In this document: positions 22,140 to 31,624 of the stretch, piece by piece
Position numbering within the stretch: the stretch's first letter is position 1
Layout: every line of letters starts with the position of its first letter
Assembly: GCA_963737835.1 (NCBI GenBank)
Contig: CAVTUH010000002.1
Coordinates: 744,001-808,000 of the forward strand
From: Palsa-1248 sp963737835
Lineage (GTDB): Bacteria; Gemmatimonadota; Gemmatimonadetes; Gemmatimonadales; Gemmatimonadaceae
Length of the DNA: 64,000 nucleotides
Direction of reading: 5' to 3'
The notes under the pieces: model-generated
The model's input: only the letters and a program-made list of their open reading frames with translations
Database searches by the model: none
Told to the model about the DNA's origin: nothing
Program-made: the position numbers and the translations under genes

Positions 22140-24320
22140 TCAAGCCGCCGAGCGCGCTTCGAGCTCCGCGCTGGGGATTGCGCTCACTCCGATCCCGGCT
22201 TGTCGGATGGCGATGAGGGCGCCGAGGTAGCCAACAGCAGCGATAAGGTACAGTGCCTTGATGCCGGTCAGCATGACGGCGTACTCCAGCACACCACCGA
22301 CGATTGCGCCGAGAACGTTGAATCCGAGTCCCCGCGCCGCATCGCGCTGGGCGCGAAACATGAGCGCAAACACTAGAGCGGCAAACAGAATCGGGAGCCC
22401 GACCAGGACCGCGCCGACCGACCACTGCAAGCCCGGAGTCATCCAGAGGAGCGCATGTGCGGGCACGATAAAGGCGAGACCGAGCGCGGTAAAAAGGGCT
22501 CCGAAGAGCCAGGGGATGGCGCGGTCGTCGACTCTGTGGACCAGCATGTTCGCCACGCCAATGACTGTCAGGATGGCTGCGAAGACGAGCAGATTGACCA
22601 TCCACGTTGTCCCGAAGAGCAGCGACATCTCGGTGACGCTCTTCGTTTCCAGGAGCAGGAAGCCGAGCCCCATGCAGAACAGCGCAGTTTCTCGCGCGTC
22701 CGGACGTGCTGAGCCACCACCACCTGCTCTATGGCCTGGCCCGAGCTTCGGCAATTTGAGCGACAGCCACGCGATCAGGAGGACGCCAGCGAGCGCGAGG
22801 ACGTAGTGGGCTGGAATCGTCGGTTGGCGGAGGTACAGATACGGCCAGTCATCGGTGGGGAGGGTTACGTCTTGCAACAAAGGTCGCGGCACGGAATCCA
22901 GCGTAATGCCGTGCGCCCCTGCCCCGGCGACCAACGCGAGGTCGAAGAGCCCGTCGTTCCGAAATGCAGCGCGCGGCAGTTGATGAAACGCGTCGGCGGC
23001 GAGTTGGTAGACTTTGGCGGCGATATCAGGACGGGGCGACATGTGATACGCAATGAGGCTCCCGTCAGGCTTGAGGCGTTGCTGAGCGGCGCGGAACGCC
23101 TCGACGGTATAGACGTAGTTGTCGAGCCGGACAGAGCTCATGCCGGAAAGCAGCGTCTGGCTGTCGAGCGTCCCCATGGTGATGACGTCGTACTGCCGTG
23201 ACGTGCGCCGGAGAAACGCACGCGCGTCGTCAATGTGTACGTGCACTCGTGGGTTGCTATACGGGTGCTGGAAGTGCTCTTCCCTTCCCAATGCGTAGAT
23301 GGTCGGGTCGATCTCAACCGCGTCAATGTATCGGGCACCCAATCGGAGCAGCAGCGTGACGTCGTTGCCAGTTCCCGCTCCCACGACCAAGGCAGTGTCT
23401 ACGTGCGCCACGTAGCCATACGGTCTGAGGTAGGCGTCGCGCACCGGCCCCGGAACATCGAGATCGATCATGTACTGGTGCAACGCGCCGTTGACATAGA
23501 CCGCTATCCCCTGCGGGACAGGCCCAGTTGGATGCGGATCCGTCGTGATTCTGACCGGGCGCGTGCTGATTCGGTAATAGGGCGACCACCGCTCGCCTGG
23601 ACTGGCAGTCATGCGGACCAACGCGATGGCGGGGATTGCCACGACGGCTATCGCCACAGCTTGGCGCGTTTGGCGACCGCCGCTGAAGCACGTCACGCCA
23701 AGCCACACCCCGAGTGCCACACCGAACCATATGGTGGGATTCGAATGCAGCAGAGACATCCCACCAAAGACCGCGATGCCGGCCAGGCTACCGGCGACAT
23801 CTATGGTGTACCCAGTCAGTGGAGGAAACCGACTGAATTCGGATCCCATGCCCGCACCGAGTGGCACGAAAAGGATTGCGCAACTCGTGAACAGAATGAG
23901 GACAACGGGGACCACGCCAATCTCATGTGGCAGACCGGCCGGGATCGCGCCTGTCCACAGGGCTTCCGTCTGAAAGTCGGCACGAACAGCAAAGCCTGAG
24001 AAGATCTTGACGAGCCCGAGAAGCAGGAGCAGCGCGGGAGGCCCAAGCCATTGTAGGCGATCGGCGATCCCCGCACGCAGTAGCCCCACCCCCATACCGA
24101 GAAACGTCGCGATCACCACGAAGTTCACGAAGAACCCGAATATCCTGACGTACGCCGCGACGTATCGGATGAGCGCGAGCTCGATGAACAAGATCAGAAA
24201 CGAATAGCCAGCCAGCCGGATGCCCGATGGGAGGCGCGAGAAACGGCCGCGACGAGCGTCTCGGCCAGTCGGCCTGACATCTTGGCGATCCTCGTGCTCC
24301 GCGTTTCTAGAAGTGCGCAT
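22140..24320 (-). CDS. Membrane-fused spermidine-synthase-like protein, paralogue 2
   Basis: A 726-residue protein with the same plan as its neighbours: an N-terminal helical bundle (YSFLILFIELALIRYVAAYV), a central fold with VVGAGTGNDVTLLLRLGARY, DAVEIDPTIYALGREEHFQH and VHIDDARAFLRRTSRQYDVI, then MGTLDSQTLLSGMSSVRLDN, YVYTVEAFRAAQQRLKPDG, and a C-terminal bundle (MGLGFLLLETKSVTEMSLLF). The LDSQT/H motif and the SVRLDNYVYTVEA block are shared with the other copies. The middle of three, 156 bases from paralogue 1 and 212 from paralogue 3; the gaps make separate or leaderless transcription possible. The shortest copy lacks part of the N-terminal membrane region. Confidence 0.85.
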   Translation of the reverse strand: MRTSRNAEHEDRQDVRPTGRDARRGRFSRLPSGIRLAGYSFLILFIELALIRYVAAYVRIFGFFVNFVVIATFLGMGVGLLRAGIADRLQWLGPPALLLLLGLVKIFSGFAVRADFQTEALWTGAIPAGLPHEIGVVPVVLILFTSCAILFVPLGAGMGSEFSRFPPLTGYTIDVAGSLAGIAVFGGMSLLHSNPTIWFGVALGVWLGVTCFSGGRQTRQAVAIAVVAIPAIALVRMTASPGERWSPYYRISTRPVRITTDPHPTGPVPQGIAVYVNGALHQYMIDLDVPGPVRDAYLRPYGYVAHVDTALVVGAGTGNDVTLLLRLGARYIDAVEIDPTIYALGREEHFQHPYSNPRVHVHIDDARAFLRRTSRQYDVITMGTLDSQTLLSGMSSVRLDNYVYTVEAFRAAQQRLKPDGSLIAYHMSPRPDIAAKVYQLAADAFHQLPRAAFRNDGLFDLALVAGAGAHGITLDSVPRPLLQDVTLPTDDWPYLYLRQPTIPAHYVLALAGVLLIAWLSLKLPKLGPGHRAGGGGSARPDARETALFCMGLGFLLLETKSVTEMSLLFGTTWMVNLLVFAAILTVIGVANMLVHRVDDRAIPWLFGALFTALGLAFIVPAHALLWMTPGLQWSVGAVLVGLPILFAALVFALMFRAQRDAARGLGFNVLGAIVGGVLEYAVMLTGIKALYLIAAVGYLGALIAIRQAGIGVSAIPSAELEARSAA

Positions 24321-24532
24321 CGGGTGTGATGCTCGATTGCTCTGAGATGCCAGGAGGAGCTGGGCCGAAACATTGGACCGGGCTCACGTCCCTCAAGACC
24401 ATATCGTCGCCAGAAACGTCACACCGGGCACTCATTCATACGTGCGCATTGCGCCTGACAGCATCGCCTTGCGCTGCACGTCAGTCCTCTGCACGCTCCG
24501 TGTACTGACTCGATTGCCTCAAGTGACCCACC

Positions 24533-26929
24533 TCAGGCAATGGAGTTGGCGGCAATCCCGGGAGGGGTTATGAGTCCGGCTTGGGCTAGGTCTGGCTGCA
24601 CCTGGGCGATCTGCCTCGCCCTCAGAATGGGCAGGTCCCAGAGGAATGCGGCCGCATAGAGACCCATTGCGATCACGTACAGTGCCCTGAACCCCAGGTA
24701 CATCGAATTGTACTCCAGCAAGCCGCCGCACATGGCACCCAACAGGTTGACTGCCATGACGCTGGATATCTCTCCACGCGAACCGAGCAACGTCGAGAAC
24801 ACAATCCCCGAGAACAACATTGGTACGGTCAGCACCAGCGCTGTCTCGAGCCGCCCCACCGGCGTGGAGGGCAGGCCGCCGTTCCGCGCTATGAGCCACC
24901 CCAGGCCCAAGCTCGCGAACAACAGCAGGTACGGGACCGTGGGTCGTTGGATCCGGAGCCATTGGACGAGGCAATTGCCGAGGAACGCCATCACGAGGAT
25001 CCCAACGATGACGACGCCGATGACCTGCCACGAATTGCCAAAGGTCAGGCCCAGCTCCGTAATGCCCTTGGTTTCGACCAACATGAAGCCCGCCCCCAGG
25101 AAGAAAAACGGGAGATGGCTGAACTGCGGACGCTCGGACACGAAGTTGGCGGTCACCAGAAACGACAGCACCACGATCAGCAGGACCACGACCAAGTACG
25201 AGAGCGGATACACCCGTCGCGGCATGTAGAAGAAAGGCCAGTCGTCAGTGGAGACGTCGGCTCGGATCTCGGGATTTGCGAAGAAGGATGTCTGGTCGTG
25301 GAATCCGGTTTGTTGCAGCAACTGACCTGGAAGCACCAGGTCCTTGTCCTTGGCCTCGAGGAAGATGGTCGACAAATCGTAGCCCGTCCTGATACAGACT
25401 GGCGGGCGCCCATCGAAGGCTTGCTGCATCACGAGGTAGATCTTCCGGCCTATGTCCCTGTTCAAGATCGTAAACGAGAGGGAAATCATCCCACCGGGCT
25501 TCAGGCGCGCTCGGGCCTCGCGAAATCCTTCGACCGTATAGACGAACGAATCCAGCCGCACGCTCGAGTTGCTACTGAGCAGCGTGTGCGAATCCAGCAA
25601 ACCATAAACAATCATGTCATACGTCTGATCAGTCGTGCGCAGGAACGAGCGGGCATCGTTCACAATCGCGTGCACCCGCGCATCTTGATAGGGGTGTTCG
25701 GGATGATCCGTCTGACCCAACATCAGAATGGCGGGGTCGATCTCGATCGCGTCCACGCGTCTCGCGCCCGACCGCAGCGCCGCGGCGACGTCATTGCCTG
25801 TCCCCGAGCCCACAACTGCCACGTCAGCGGGCGCCCCGTACACCCTGTATGGCAGCTCATAGTAGTCACGCATGCGCGTGAGCTCAGGATCGGAACCGAC
25901 AGCGCCATTGGATTTGGCAAGGTCGAGGACACGCTGGTAGTAGTGCCCGGCCGCGCGTAGCACCAGCAAGCCCCTTGGTCCGGCCGAGAATTCCAGTTCT
26001 TGGTACGGAGAGTAGATCTTGGCCTGCAATGGGTCCACAGGCCACGCCAGAATCGTGAGCGCCACCAGGGCGCCGCCACCTCCCAGCAGGATGGAAGACG
26101 GCTTTCTCACGTAGAACAGCAGGATGCCGAGAAAGCAGAGCGCGAACCAGACGAGCGGAGGAGTCCACAACCAACTGAGAACAAGCATCAGCACGACACC
26201 GGCGAGACTCCCCAGCAAGTTCAATCCGTAGGCCGAGAGCGTCTGGCGCCGCTGCATGAGACGACCGCACAGCTGCCCGACGGGGAGAAAAGTGAGCACC
26301 GTCAAGAGAAAGATGAGGGACAAGAAGAGGTAAAACGCCGCCCCGTCAGCCAGGGTGCCCACAACCAGGAGGCCCATGTTCAGCTGCTCGCGGAATGGCA
26401 CGACTCTGAGACTCTGCGTCCGCGCGTCACCCATCCCGAAACGAAGAGCGAGCATCAATCCGAACTGCCACGCGAGGAGAGGGATCACCATGCCGAGCGG
26501 AATGCGGCGACGGTTTGCCAACGCATAGCCCAGACCGAGCCCCGCAAAGCAGGCGAGCAACGAGATGTTTTTGTAGAAGGCAAAGAACTCGAATAGGGTG
26601 CTTTGCCAACGAATAACGGCCAGCTCCAGAAAGAGACTCAGCGCCGCCGCGCCTACGATTGCAACGCCCACGTACCTCGGCGAACACGTTTCGAGAAACT
26701 CGTCTTGCTCTCGGGCGTTCGCGTCGAGACGTGGGTGCAGTTTTTGGAGGAAGCGATGAAATCGGGCCGTGAGAAACACCACCACCAGCGCCGCACCGAG
26801 CTCTGTGAGAAAAAAGGCTCCGCCGATGGAGAGGCCGTCGTACTTTCGGCTCAACATCATCGTCACCAGTGGAACCAGACCGCTTCCCAAAAAAGCCAAC
26901 ACCACCAGTCGCGTAAAAGCCTTTGTCAT
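24533..26929 (-). CDS. Membrane-fused spermidine-synthase-like protein, paralogue 3
   Basis: A 798-residue protein, first in transcription order. N-terminal membrane region includes SLFLELAVIRWQSTLFEFFA; the central domain has VAVVGSGTGNDVAAALRSGA, EIDPAILMLGQTDHPEHPYQ, IVNDARSFLRTTDQTYDMIV, then YGLLDSHTLLSSNSSVRLDS; and the C-terminal membrane region includes FFFLGAGFMLVETKGITELG. As in the other copies, the position that is DSSDP in true spermidine synthases is LDSHT. The EIDP and GSGTGND motifs still predict S-adenosylmethionine or decarboxylated S-adenosylmethionine binding. The substrate is probably a lipid or a membrane-buried acceptor, but this is an inference from the fusion. Confidence 0.85.
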   Translation of the reverse strand: MTKAFTRLVVLAFLGSGLVPLVTMMLSRKYDGLSIGGAFFLTELGAALVVVFLTARFHRFLQKLHPRLDANAREQDEFLETCSPRYVGVAIVGAAALSLFLELAVIRWQSTLFEFFAFYKNISLLACFAGLGLGYALANRRRIPLGMVIPLLAWQFGLMLALRFGMGDARTQSLRVVPFREQLNMGLLVVGTLADGAAFYLFLSLIFLLTVLTFLPVGQLCGRLMQRRQTLSAYGLNLLGSLAGVVLMLVLSWLWTPPLVWFALCFLGILLFYVRKPSSILLGGGGALVALTILAWPVDPLQAKIYSPYQELEFSAGPRGLLVLRAAGHYYQRVLDLAKSNGAVGSDPELTRMRDYYELPYRVYGAPADVAVVGSGTGNDVAAALRSGARRVDAIEIDPAILMLGQTDHPEHPYQDARVHAIVNDARSFLRTTDQTYDMIVYGLLDSHTLLSSNSSVRLDSFVYTVEGFREARARLKPGGMISLSFTILNRDIGRKIYLVMQQAFDGRPPVCIRTGYDLSTIFLEAKDKDLVLPGQLLQQTGFHDQTSFFANPEIRADVSTDDWPFFYMPRRVYPLSYLVVVLLIVVLSFLVTANFVSERPQFSHLPFFFLGAGFMLVETKGITELGLTFGNSWQVIGVVIVGILVMAFLGNCLVQWLRIQRPTVPYLLLFASLGLGWLIARNGGLPSTPVGRLETALVLTVPMLFSGIVFSTLLGSRGEISSVMAVNLLGAMCGGLLEYNSMYLGFRALYVIAMGLYAAAFLWDLPILRARQIAQVQPDLAQAGLITPPGIAANSIA

Positions 26930-27124
26930 TTTGACTCGCGCACCTTAGAGGATCTTGCGACTGGCCATGGCTCGACGGCCGTACGTCTTGGAAGCTGCAC
27001 GAGGTAGGCGATCACCGTGTCCATCCACCCGTGCATGACCGCACTCCCCATCGAGTGCCGACACGAGATACGGACTCAGGTTGAAGGCCAATACCACAGC
27101 ACCCGCCGTGTTCGCGCCGCTCGC

Positions 27125-27437
27125 ATGACCGCGTCAGTCGCAAACAGTTGCGGCCAGCCACGGTTCCTGGCAAAGGACGAACGCATACAGGGGTGGGTCA
27201 AACCAGCGCAAGGCCCCGTCGACCGACGACGACCGGGCCGCGCTGCTGCGGACGATGTTTGCCTACACAGGTAGGTACCACCTCGATAGCGACAAGTGGA
27301 TCACACAAGTAGGTGTTGCGTGGAACGCTGCATGGGTAGGCACGGACCAGGTGCGGTATTACAAGCTGGCAGGGGATCGTCTGACGATCACCTCTATGTG
27401 GCAGCACCCCCCCAAATGTGCCGGGTGCGCCGATTAG
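27125..27437 (+). pseudogene. Lipocalin-like domain gene, decayed
   Basis: The second half encodes a clear lipocalin-like barrel piece: RAALLRTMFAYTGRYHLDSD, then VGVAWNAAWVGTDQVRYYKL, which matches the C-terminal strands of small bacterial lipocalin-like proteins. The frame closes in TAG at 27435-27437. The residues before it (SNQRKAPSTDDD) continue upstream in the same frame without a start; an ATG at 27125 opens a different frame (MTASVANSCGQPRFLAKDER) that resembles an earlier part of the same domain. At least one frameshift separates them, and the N-terminus is missing. The gene is non-functional as it stands. Confidence 0.55.
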
Positions 27438-27603
27438 CCCAGGAGAGCGCGGTCATCGACCGGACTCGCACGTCCTAAAGGGAGAGGCTCGAAGGCGAAC
27501 GCTCCAACACAACGAGAGGACCGAGTGGCTATCGGCGTTACCCTATCAGGACCGCTGGCTATTCACACTCAATGGGGCGTCTCACGGCGCGAGGAGAACC
27601 CCC

Positions 27604-29181
27604 GTGCGTTGCGCTGCGACGTTTGCATTGGCGGTAATTGGTGTCGTCGCCTGTCCGCTCCGAAGCTGGGGTGCCCCCGCGGCGGCCAGCATCCAAGCGT
27701 CGGATCAGGGTTATCAGGTCACCAAGACCAATGCCAGCCAGAACGCACCGCCGGGCTACGAGGGGCGCACCGATAACTCGACGCGGACCGCCGTGGGAAA
27801 CACACCGGCGACCGCCGGCAAGCGCATCGTCTCGCACTTCACGCTTGGCAATCAGATCAAGACCTGCCCGAATGCGGATGGCACGGCCGAGGGGACGGGC
27901 CTGTTTTCAGTCATTCAGGATAAGACGGAGTCGGACGCGAACGGAACTAGCAGTGTCCACATAGAAATGACCGCGACCGCAAAATACAAAGGCCAGGTTG
28001 CAGACAATGCACATCTGCACGACCCGGTCAAAGCCGACATTGACTATACCTATGTCCAGTCGGGCAGCTTCCGTGACAAGAGCGGCGCCATCGCTTCATC
28101 ACCGGGGAGCAACGTCTCGCAGCACGTCAACATCTCGTTCACCGTTGCCAATAATTTCGCCGGTCCCGATCTCGCGGCTTTTGCGGGTGGCGATGCGATG
28201 CAAGCTCACTTGTCAGATGCCTTTGCGGTGGGCACAGCGCTCACCTACTGGGCCGGTGTGTACTACTCGATCGCCCAGCTGAAGTGGAGTGGCGGCGAGA
28301 GCGCGCCAGGAGGGACATCGTTGAGGGGCGGACAGTGCGTTCAAATTGTGTTCAGTCCGCCTTCCAACACGGTTCAGCCGGTGCTGGGTGGCCAGGCGCA
28401 GGTGAGTGCACAGCTCAAAACCAAGGGTGGACAGAGCGTGAAGGCGCAGTTCCTTGGAGCACGCGCGCGTACAGGCGCTGGCCTGGTTGAGCCGTCAGTC
28501 GGCACATCGGACGTGGGATCGCCGATGAAGTTCACCTACACGGCGCCGAATCAGAAGGTCAAGGACGCTGGCTTCACCGTGTACGCGATCTCCCGCGCCG
28601 GTACAGGAGAGGGGGAGTGGCAAACAGGGCTGGGCACCGATTGGAGCGGTCAGATCAGCTATGCACTGAATGAAGAGGTTCGACAACCCGAGACGGACAT
28701 GGGAGGCTACGCTACTCAGGAGACGATGCAATTCACGGTAACGCTCAAAGACGGCGTCGGAAGCGCTACTAGCTTCGCGAGCAAGACGGTGAATTCCGTG
28801 AGCCGACAAAAAGCGCTGCGTGGGGGAGCCCTTTCTCTGATCAAGATCGCCAGCGAGACAGCTGATGGTGCGGCGGACGGGAGTTCCAATGCCAAGGTCC
28901 AGATCAAGGTCGACAAGAACAGCGGGACCTATTCGATCTTGCCTACGTGGTCCCCGGCAACTGGCAAATTGCACGACGTCGTCTGCAATCATGACAACTG
29001 CCAAACCTCCGACAACCCGTACTACGCGACCCCCACCCTGGATACCGGAATAGAAGGAAAGCTAGAGGATGCCAATCACCTCAGCGGCTCGAAAACCGAG
29101 CGAACCCACCTCGGATCGACTGGTACGGGCGAGCGGACGTGGAGTGTGACCTGGGATCTGGCACGAACCGGTTCCAACTGA
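27604..29181 (+). CDS. Large secreted protein, unknown function
   Basis: A 525-residue protein. I chose the GTG at 27604 because AGGAG lies eight bases upstream and the residues that follow form a classic signal peptide (CAATFALAVIGVVACPLRSW). The mature part is Thr/Ser/Asn/Gly-rich and beta-strand-like, with GYEGRTDNSTRTAVGNTPAT, HFTLGNQIKTCPNADGTAEG and later FTYTAPNQKVKDAGFTVYAI, which reads like Ig-like surface domains. A Cys-containing stretch near the end (DVVCNHDNCQTSDNPYY) may form disulphides. No named family is recognised. It could be a secreted or surface-attached adhesin-like protein. It stands alone between a pseudogene and the acyltransferase. Confidence 0.75.
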   Translation: MRCAATFALAVIGVVACPLRSWGAPAAASIQASDQGYQVTKTNASQNAPPGYEGRTDNSTRTAVGNTPATAGKRIVSHFTLGNQIKTCPNADGTAEGTGLFSVIQDKTESDANGTSSVHIEMTATAKYKGQVADNAHLHDPVKADIDYTYVQSGSFRDKSGAIASSPGSNVSQHVNISFTVANNFAGPDLAAFAGGDAMQAHLSDAFAVGTALTYWAGVYYSIAQLKWSGGESAPGGTSLRGGQCVQIVFSPPSNTVQPVLGGQAQVSAQLKTKGGQSVKAQFLGARARTGAGLVEPSVGTSDVGSPMKFTYTAPNQKVKDAGFTVYAISRAGTGEGEWQTGLGTDWSGQISYALNEEVRQPETDMGGYATQETMQFTVTLKDGVGSATSFASKTVNSVSRQKALRGGALSLIKIASETADGAADGSSNAKVQIKVDKNSGTYSILPTWSPATGKLHDVVCNHDNCQTSDNPYYATPTLDTGIEGKLEDANHLSGSKTERTHLGSTGTGERTWSVTWDLARTGSN

Positions 29182-29245
29182 CCCAGCTGACCGCTCGTTG
29201 TGGGACGGGGGAGTGACGCCGGTCTCGGTCCTTCGTTCATAAGAG

Positions 29246-30478
29246 ATGACGGCTCCCGCCCGCGACTCACGCTCCGCTGTCGACGCGAGCCCATCGGCCA
29301 CCTCCCCCACAGGCGCGACGATGCTCGCGCTGCCGCCCCGCATCGACGCGACGGCAGCCGCACACGTGCCCGCGCTGGATGGCGTGCGTGGACTGGCGAT
29401 CGCGCTGGTGCTGCTGTCCCACGTCGCGCACGACCGGGTCTCGTCAGCCGGCTGGATCGGCGTTGACCTCTTCTTCGTGCTGTCGGGCTTTCTGATCACG
29501 GGGATCCTGTGGGACAGTCGCGAGAGGCCACACCGCGCCCGCACGTTCTACATTCGTCGAGCACTGCGTATTCTGCCGCTCTACTACGGCGTGCTGCTCG
29601 TGCTGTTTGTCGCTGTCCCGATTGTTCACGCCGTCCACACGGACGAGTATCGGCAGCTCGTGAGCGAGCAGTGGTGGTATTGGGCCTACCTGCCGAACTG
29701 GCTCATCGCGCTCAAGCATCCCGTTGACGGCGGTTCGCTCGCGTGGTTCTGGTCGCTGGCCATCGAGGAGCAGTTCTACCTCGTCTGGCCCCTCGTCGTG
29801 TGGCATGCGTCGCGCCGGTCGATCATGCGCGTGTGCGCCGGCACGATGGTCGCCGGCCTGGTGATCCGGTGCGTGCTGGTGTTCATGCACGCCGGCGCGT
29901 TTGAGTCGCGCCCGCTCGTGTACATGCTCACGCCGTGCCGGCTCGACGGTCTCGTCGTCGGCGCGCTGATCGCGATGAAGATCCGTGAGCCCGGCGGCTA
30001 CGCCGCGCTGTCGCACCGCATTCGCGTGCCGGCTCTCGCCAGTGCGGCGCTTCTCTGCGCGCTCGCGCTGCTCCAGCTAGAAGCAGGGGCGCCTGCCATG
30101 GCGCGTTCACCGATCCTCGAGACTGTCGGCTACCCCGCACTCGCCATCGCGTTCGGCGGGCTCCTCGTGGCCTCGCTGGGACCATGGCGTCAAATCATGA
30201 GCAGTCGTCTGCTGCGGTGGCTCGGCCTCTACAGCTACGGACTCTACGTGCTACATCCATTCGTCATCCGCGTCTTCCGCGAGCGGAGCCCCCTGATCTT
30301 CGGCACATGGGGATTTGCCATCGCCGCCACAGCAACCAGTCTCGCGATCGCGTGGCTCTCCTACCAGAATGTACGAGCGCCATTGGCTGGCGCTCAAGAA
30401 TCGGCTGACGTAGATCCGAGATCTGCAGCCAATCCGCCCGCGGTGACCGGCCCTAGCCAATCGGCGTTGCGACGTTGA
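29246..30478 (+). CDS. Acyltransferase 3 family protein (OafA/YrhL type)
   Basis: A 410-residue integral membrane acyltransferase. The start region is followed by PALDGVRGLAIALVLLSHVA, with the catalytic His of the family in LLSH, then IGVDLFFVLSGFLITGILWD and the RTFYIRRALRILPLYYGVLL block that carries the conserved Arg residues. About ten hydrophobic segments follow, with SLAIEEQFYLVWPLVVWHAS (the EEQFY motif) in the middle and LRWLGLYSYGLYVLHPFVIR near the end. Such enzymes O-acetylate or otherwise acylate cell-surface polysaccharides or lipids using acyl-CoA. The acceptor here cannot be told. The gene seems to be transcribed on its own. Confidence 0.92.
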   Translation: MTAPARDSRSAVDASPSATSPTGATMLALPPRIDATAAAHVPALDGVRGLAIALVLLSHVAHDRVSSAGWIGVDLFFVLSGFLITGILWDSRERPHRARTFYIRRALRILPLYYGVLLVLFVAVPIVHAVHTDEYRQLVSEQWWYWAYLPNWLIALKHPVDGGSLAWFWSLAIEEQFYLVWPLVVWHASRRSIMRVCAGTMVAGLVIRCVLVFMHAGAFESRPLVYMLTPCRLDGLVVGALIAMKIREPGGYAALSHRIRVPALASAALLCALALLQLEAGAPAMARSPILETVGYPALAIAFGGLLVASLGPWRQIMSSRLLRWLGLYSYGLYVLHPFVIRVFRERSPLIFGTWGFAIAATATSLAIAWLSYQNVRAPLAGAQESADVDPRSAANPPAVTGPSQSALRR

Positions 30479-30505
30479 CGATTACGGGGTCGTGCGGACG
30501 GCGAT

Positions 30506-30533
30506 GGAGGGCGACGCAATGCGTCGCCCCTAC
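30506..30533. repeat. GGGCGACGC hairpin repeat (R1)
   Basis: GAGGGCGACGC, AAT, GCGTCGCCCC and TACC form the perfect stem of family R1. It lies just after the acyltransferase stop (30478) and before the conserved element at 30602. Confidence 0.8.
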
Positions 30534-30601
30534 CGGTCCAGGGCCAGGGGCGGGGCCGAGGTGACCGGAGACCAACGTTCATGACGTAGAAGGCTGACGT
30601 C

Positions 30602-30661
30602 CATGGGTCGGTGCAGGACCCCGAGCACATCGCAATTGGCCGTTGTATTACAACGCCGCGG
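30602..30661. promoter_or_regulatory. Conserved element with GTTGTATTACAAC palindrome (copy 2)
   Basis: About 60 bases match the trbB upstream element at 16044-16105. The core at 30642-30654 is a perfect 13-base palindrome, GTTGTA-T-TACAAC. Downstream on the plus strand, 100 bases on, is the gene at 30760; in the other direction there is only a 23-codon frame from an ATG at 30603. Shared conservation upstream of the trb operon and here suggests a repressor-binding operator, perhaps of a small winged-helix type, but the regulator is unknown. Confidence 0.55.
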
Positions 30662-30759
30662 CTCGACGCACGCGCACAGCAGCGACCCATGGCTGCTGGC
30701 TGCGTAGCGGGATTCGTGTCATACTCCACCGGTGACTCGCAGACGGACGAGGACCGCCG

Positions 30760-31467
30760 GTGCGCTCTGACACCAAGCAGGGATTCCACTTCGGCACCAA
30801 CTTCCTGTTCGCGCCCTCCGCCGGGTACGAACCCGCCGCGCTGCTCCAGTTCCAGCAGACGCTCGCGCAAACGAGCATCGTGTTCGACCAGACTCAGCGC
30901 ACCCCCACCGGGATGGCGCTCGTCCGACAGGGACCCCCGCTCCACATCACCGTCGGCCTCGTCGGACCCGGCATCGGCCAGCTCCTCATCGCGGCACCGC
31001 AACCAGCCCGGCCCCTCATCAGCTTCATCGAGGACGCCGAGATGATCGTGAACGCCTACCGCGCCGTCTGGCCCGGCCCCCTCCAGATCGTCCGCCGCGA
31101 TTGCACCCTCCGGTACCTCTACGCGGTCCGCGAAGGGCACGCCATGCAATTCCTCTGGGAGAAGCGCCTCCACCAGACCGAGGACACGCTGAGCGCCCTA
31201 GGCCGACCGGTCCTGGGCGGCGGCCTCCGGCTGGTCATGCCCCCGCGCCCCCAGGTCCAGGACGACGCCGGCGTCGAGGTCAAAGTCGAGTCGTTCCTCT
31301 CCGACTCCCGACAGCTCATGCTCGAGAGCCAGTTCGTCTGGGAGACCCCGGCGGCGCCCGGAACCGAGCCGGACCCGCGCCCCCTCATCGAGGCCGTGGA
31401 CGCCTTCATCGACGGACCCCTGACGCAGTTCACCGGTGGGCGCGTGGGCGACCGGTCGGGGGATTGA
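30760..31467 (+). CDS. Hypothetical protein, no family recognised
   Basis: A 235-residue protein with a GTG start preceded by GAGGA at a good distance. It has no signal peptide and no obvious membrane segment, so it is probably cytoplasmic. Features include FHFGTNFLFAPSAGYEPAAL near the start, IVFDQTQRTPTGMALVRQGP, ISFIEDAEMIVNAYRAVWPG in the middle and VEVKVESFLSDSRQLMLESQ near the end. The mix of beta strands and amphipathic helices is that of a globular alpha/beta protein. I do not recognise it. It lies downstream of the palindromic element at 30602-30661, which may control it. Confidence 0.6.
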   Translation: MRSDTKQGFHFGTNFLFAPSAGYEPAALLQFQQTLAQTSIVFDQTQRTPTGMALVRQGPPLHITVGLVGPGIGQLLIAAPQPARPLISFIEDAEMIVNAYRAVWPGPLQIVRRDCTLRYLYAVREGHAMQFLWEKRLHQTEDTLSALGRPVLGGGLRLVMPPRPQVQDDAGVEVKVESFLSDSRQLMLESQFVWETPAAPGTEPDPRPLIEAVDAFIDGPLTQFTGGRVGDRSGD

Positions 31468-31562
31468 CGCCGTACGGTCCGGCCCGTTGGTTGATCTAGA
31501 GGCGGCACGTGTGGAAAACTTTTTGCCCTGTGTCAGACCGTGGCTGCCCCTCGACCTTTGCT

Positions 31563-31598
31563 CCAACGTCCAACGTCCAGCGTCTAACGTCCAGCGTC
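31563..31598. repeat. GACGTTGGA tandem repeat, inverted copy (R3)
   Basis: Tandem words of CCAACGTC/CCAGCGTC/TAACGTC, the reverse complement of the repeats at 6061-6083 and 58639-58672. It lies just upstream of the start of the gene at 31625. Confidence 0.7.
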
Positions 31599-31624
31599 GC
31601 CCTCACCATTCGACCACCGCTGCC

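Noticed and set aside
24513..24541. ATTGCCT/AGGCAAT inverted repeat at the end of paralogue 3, as a terminator
   Set aside because: The stem is only seven bases with mismatches above it and has no T-tract on the minus strand, so I do not call it a terminator.
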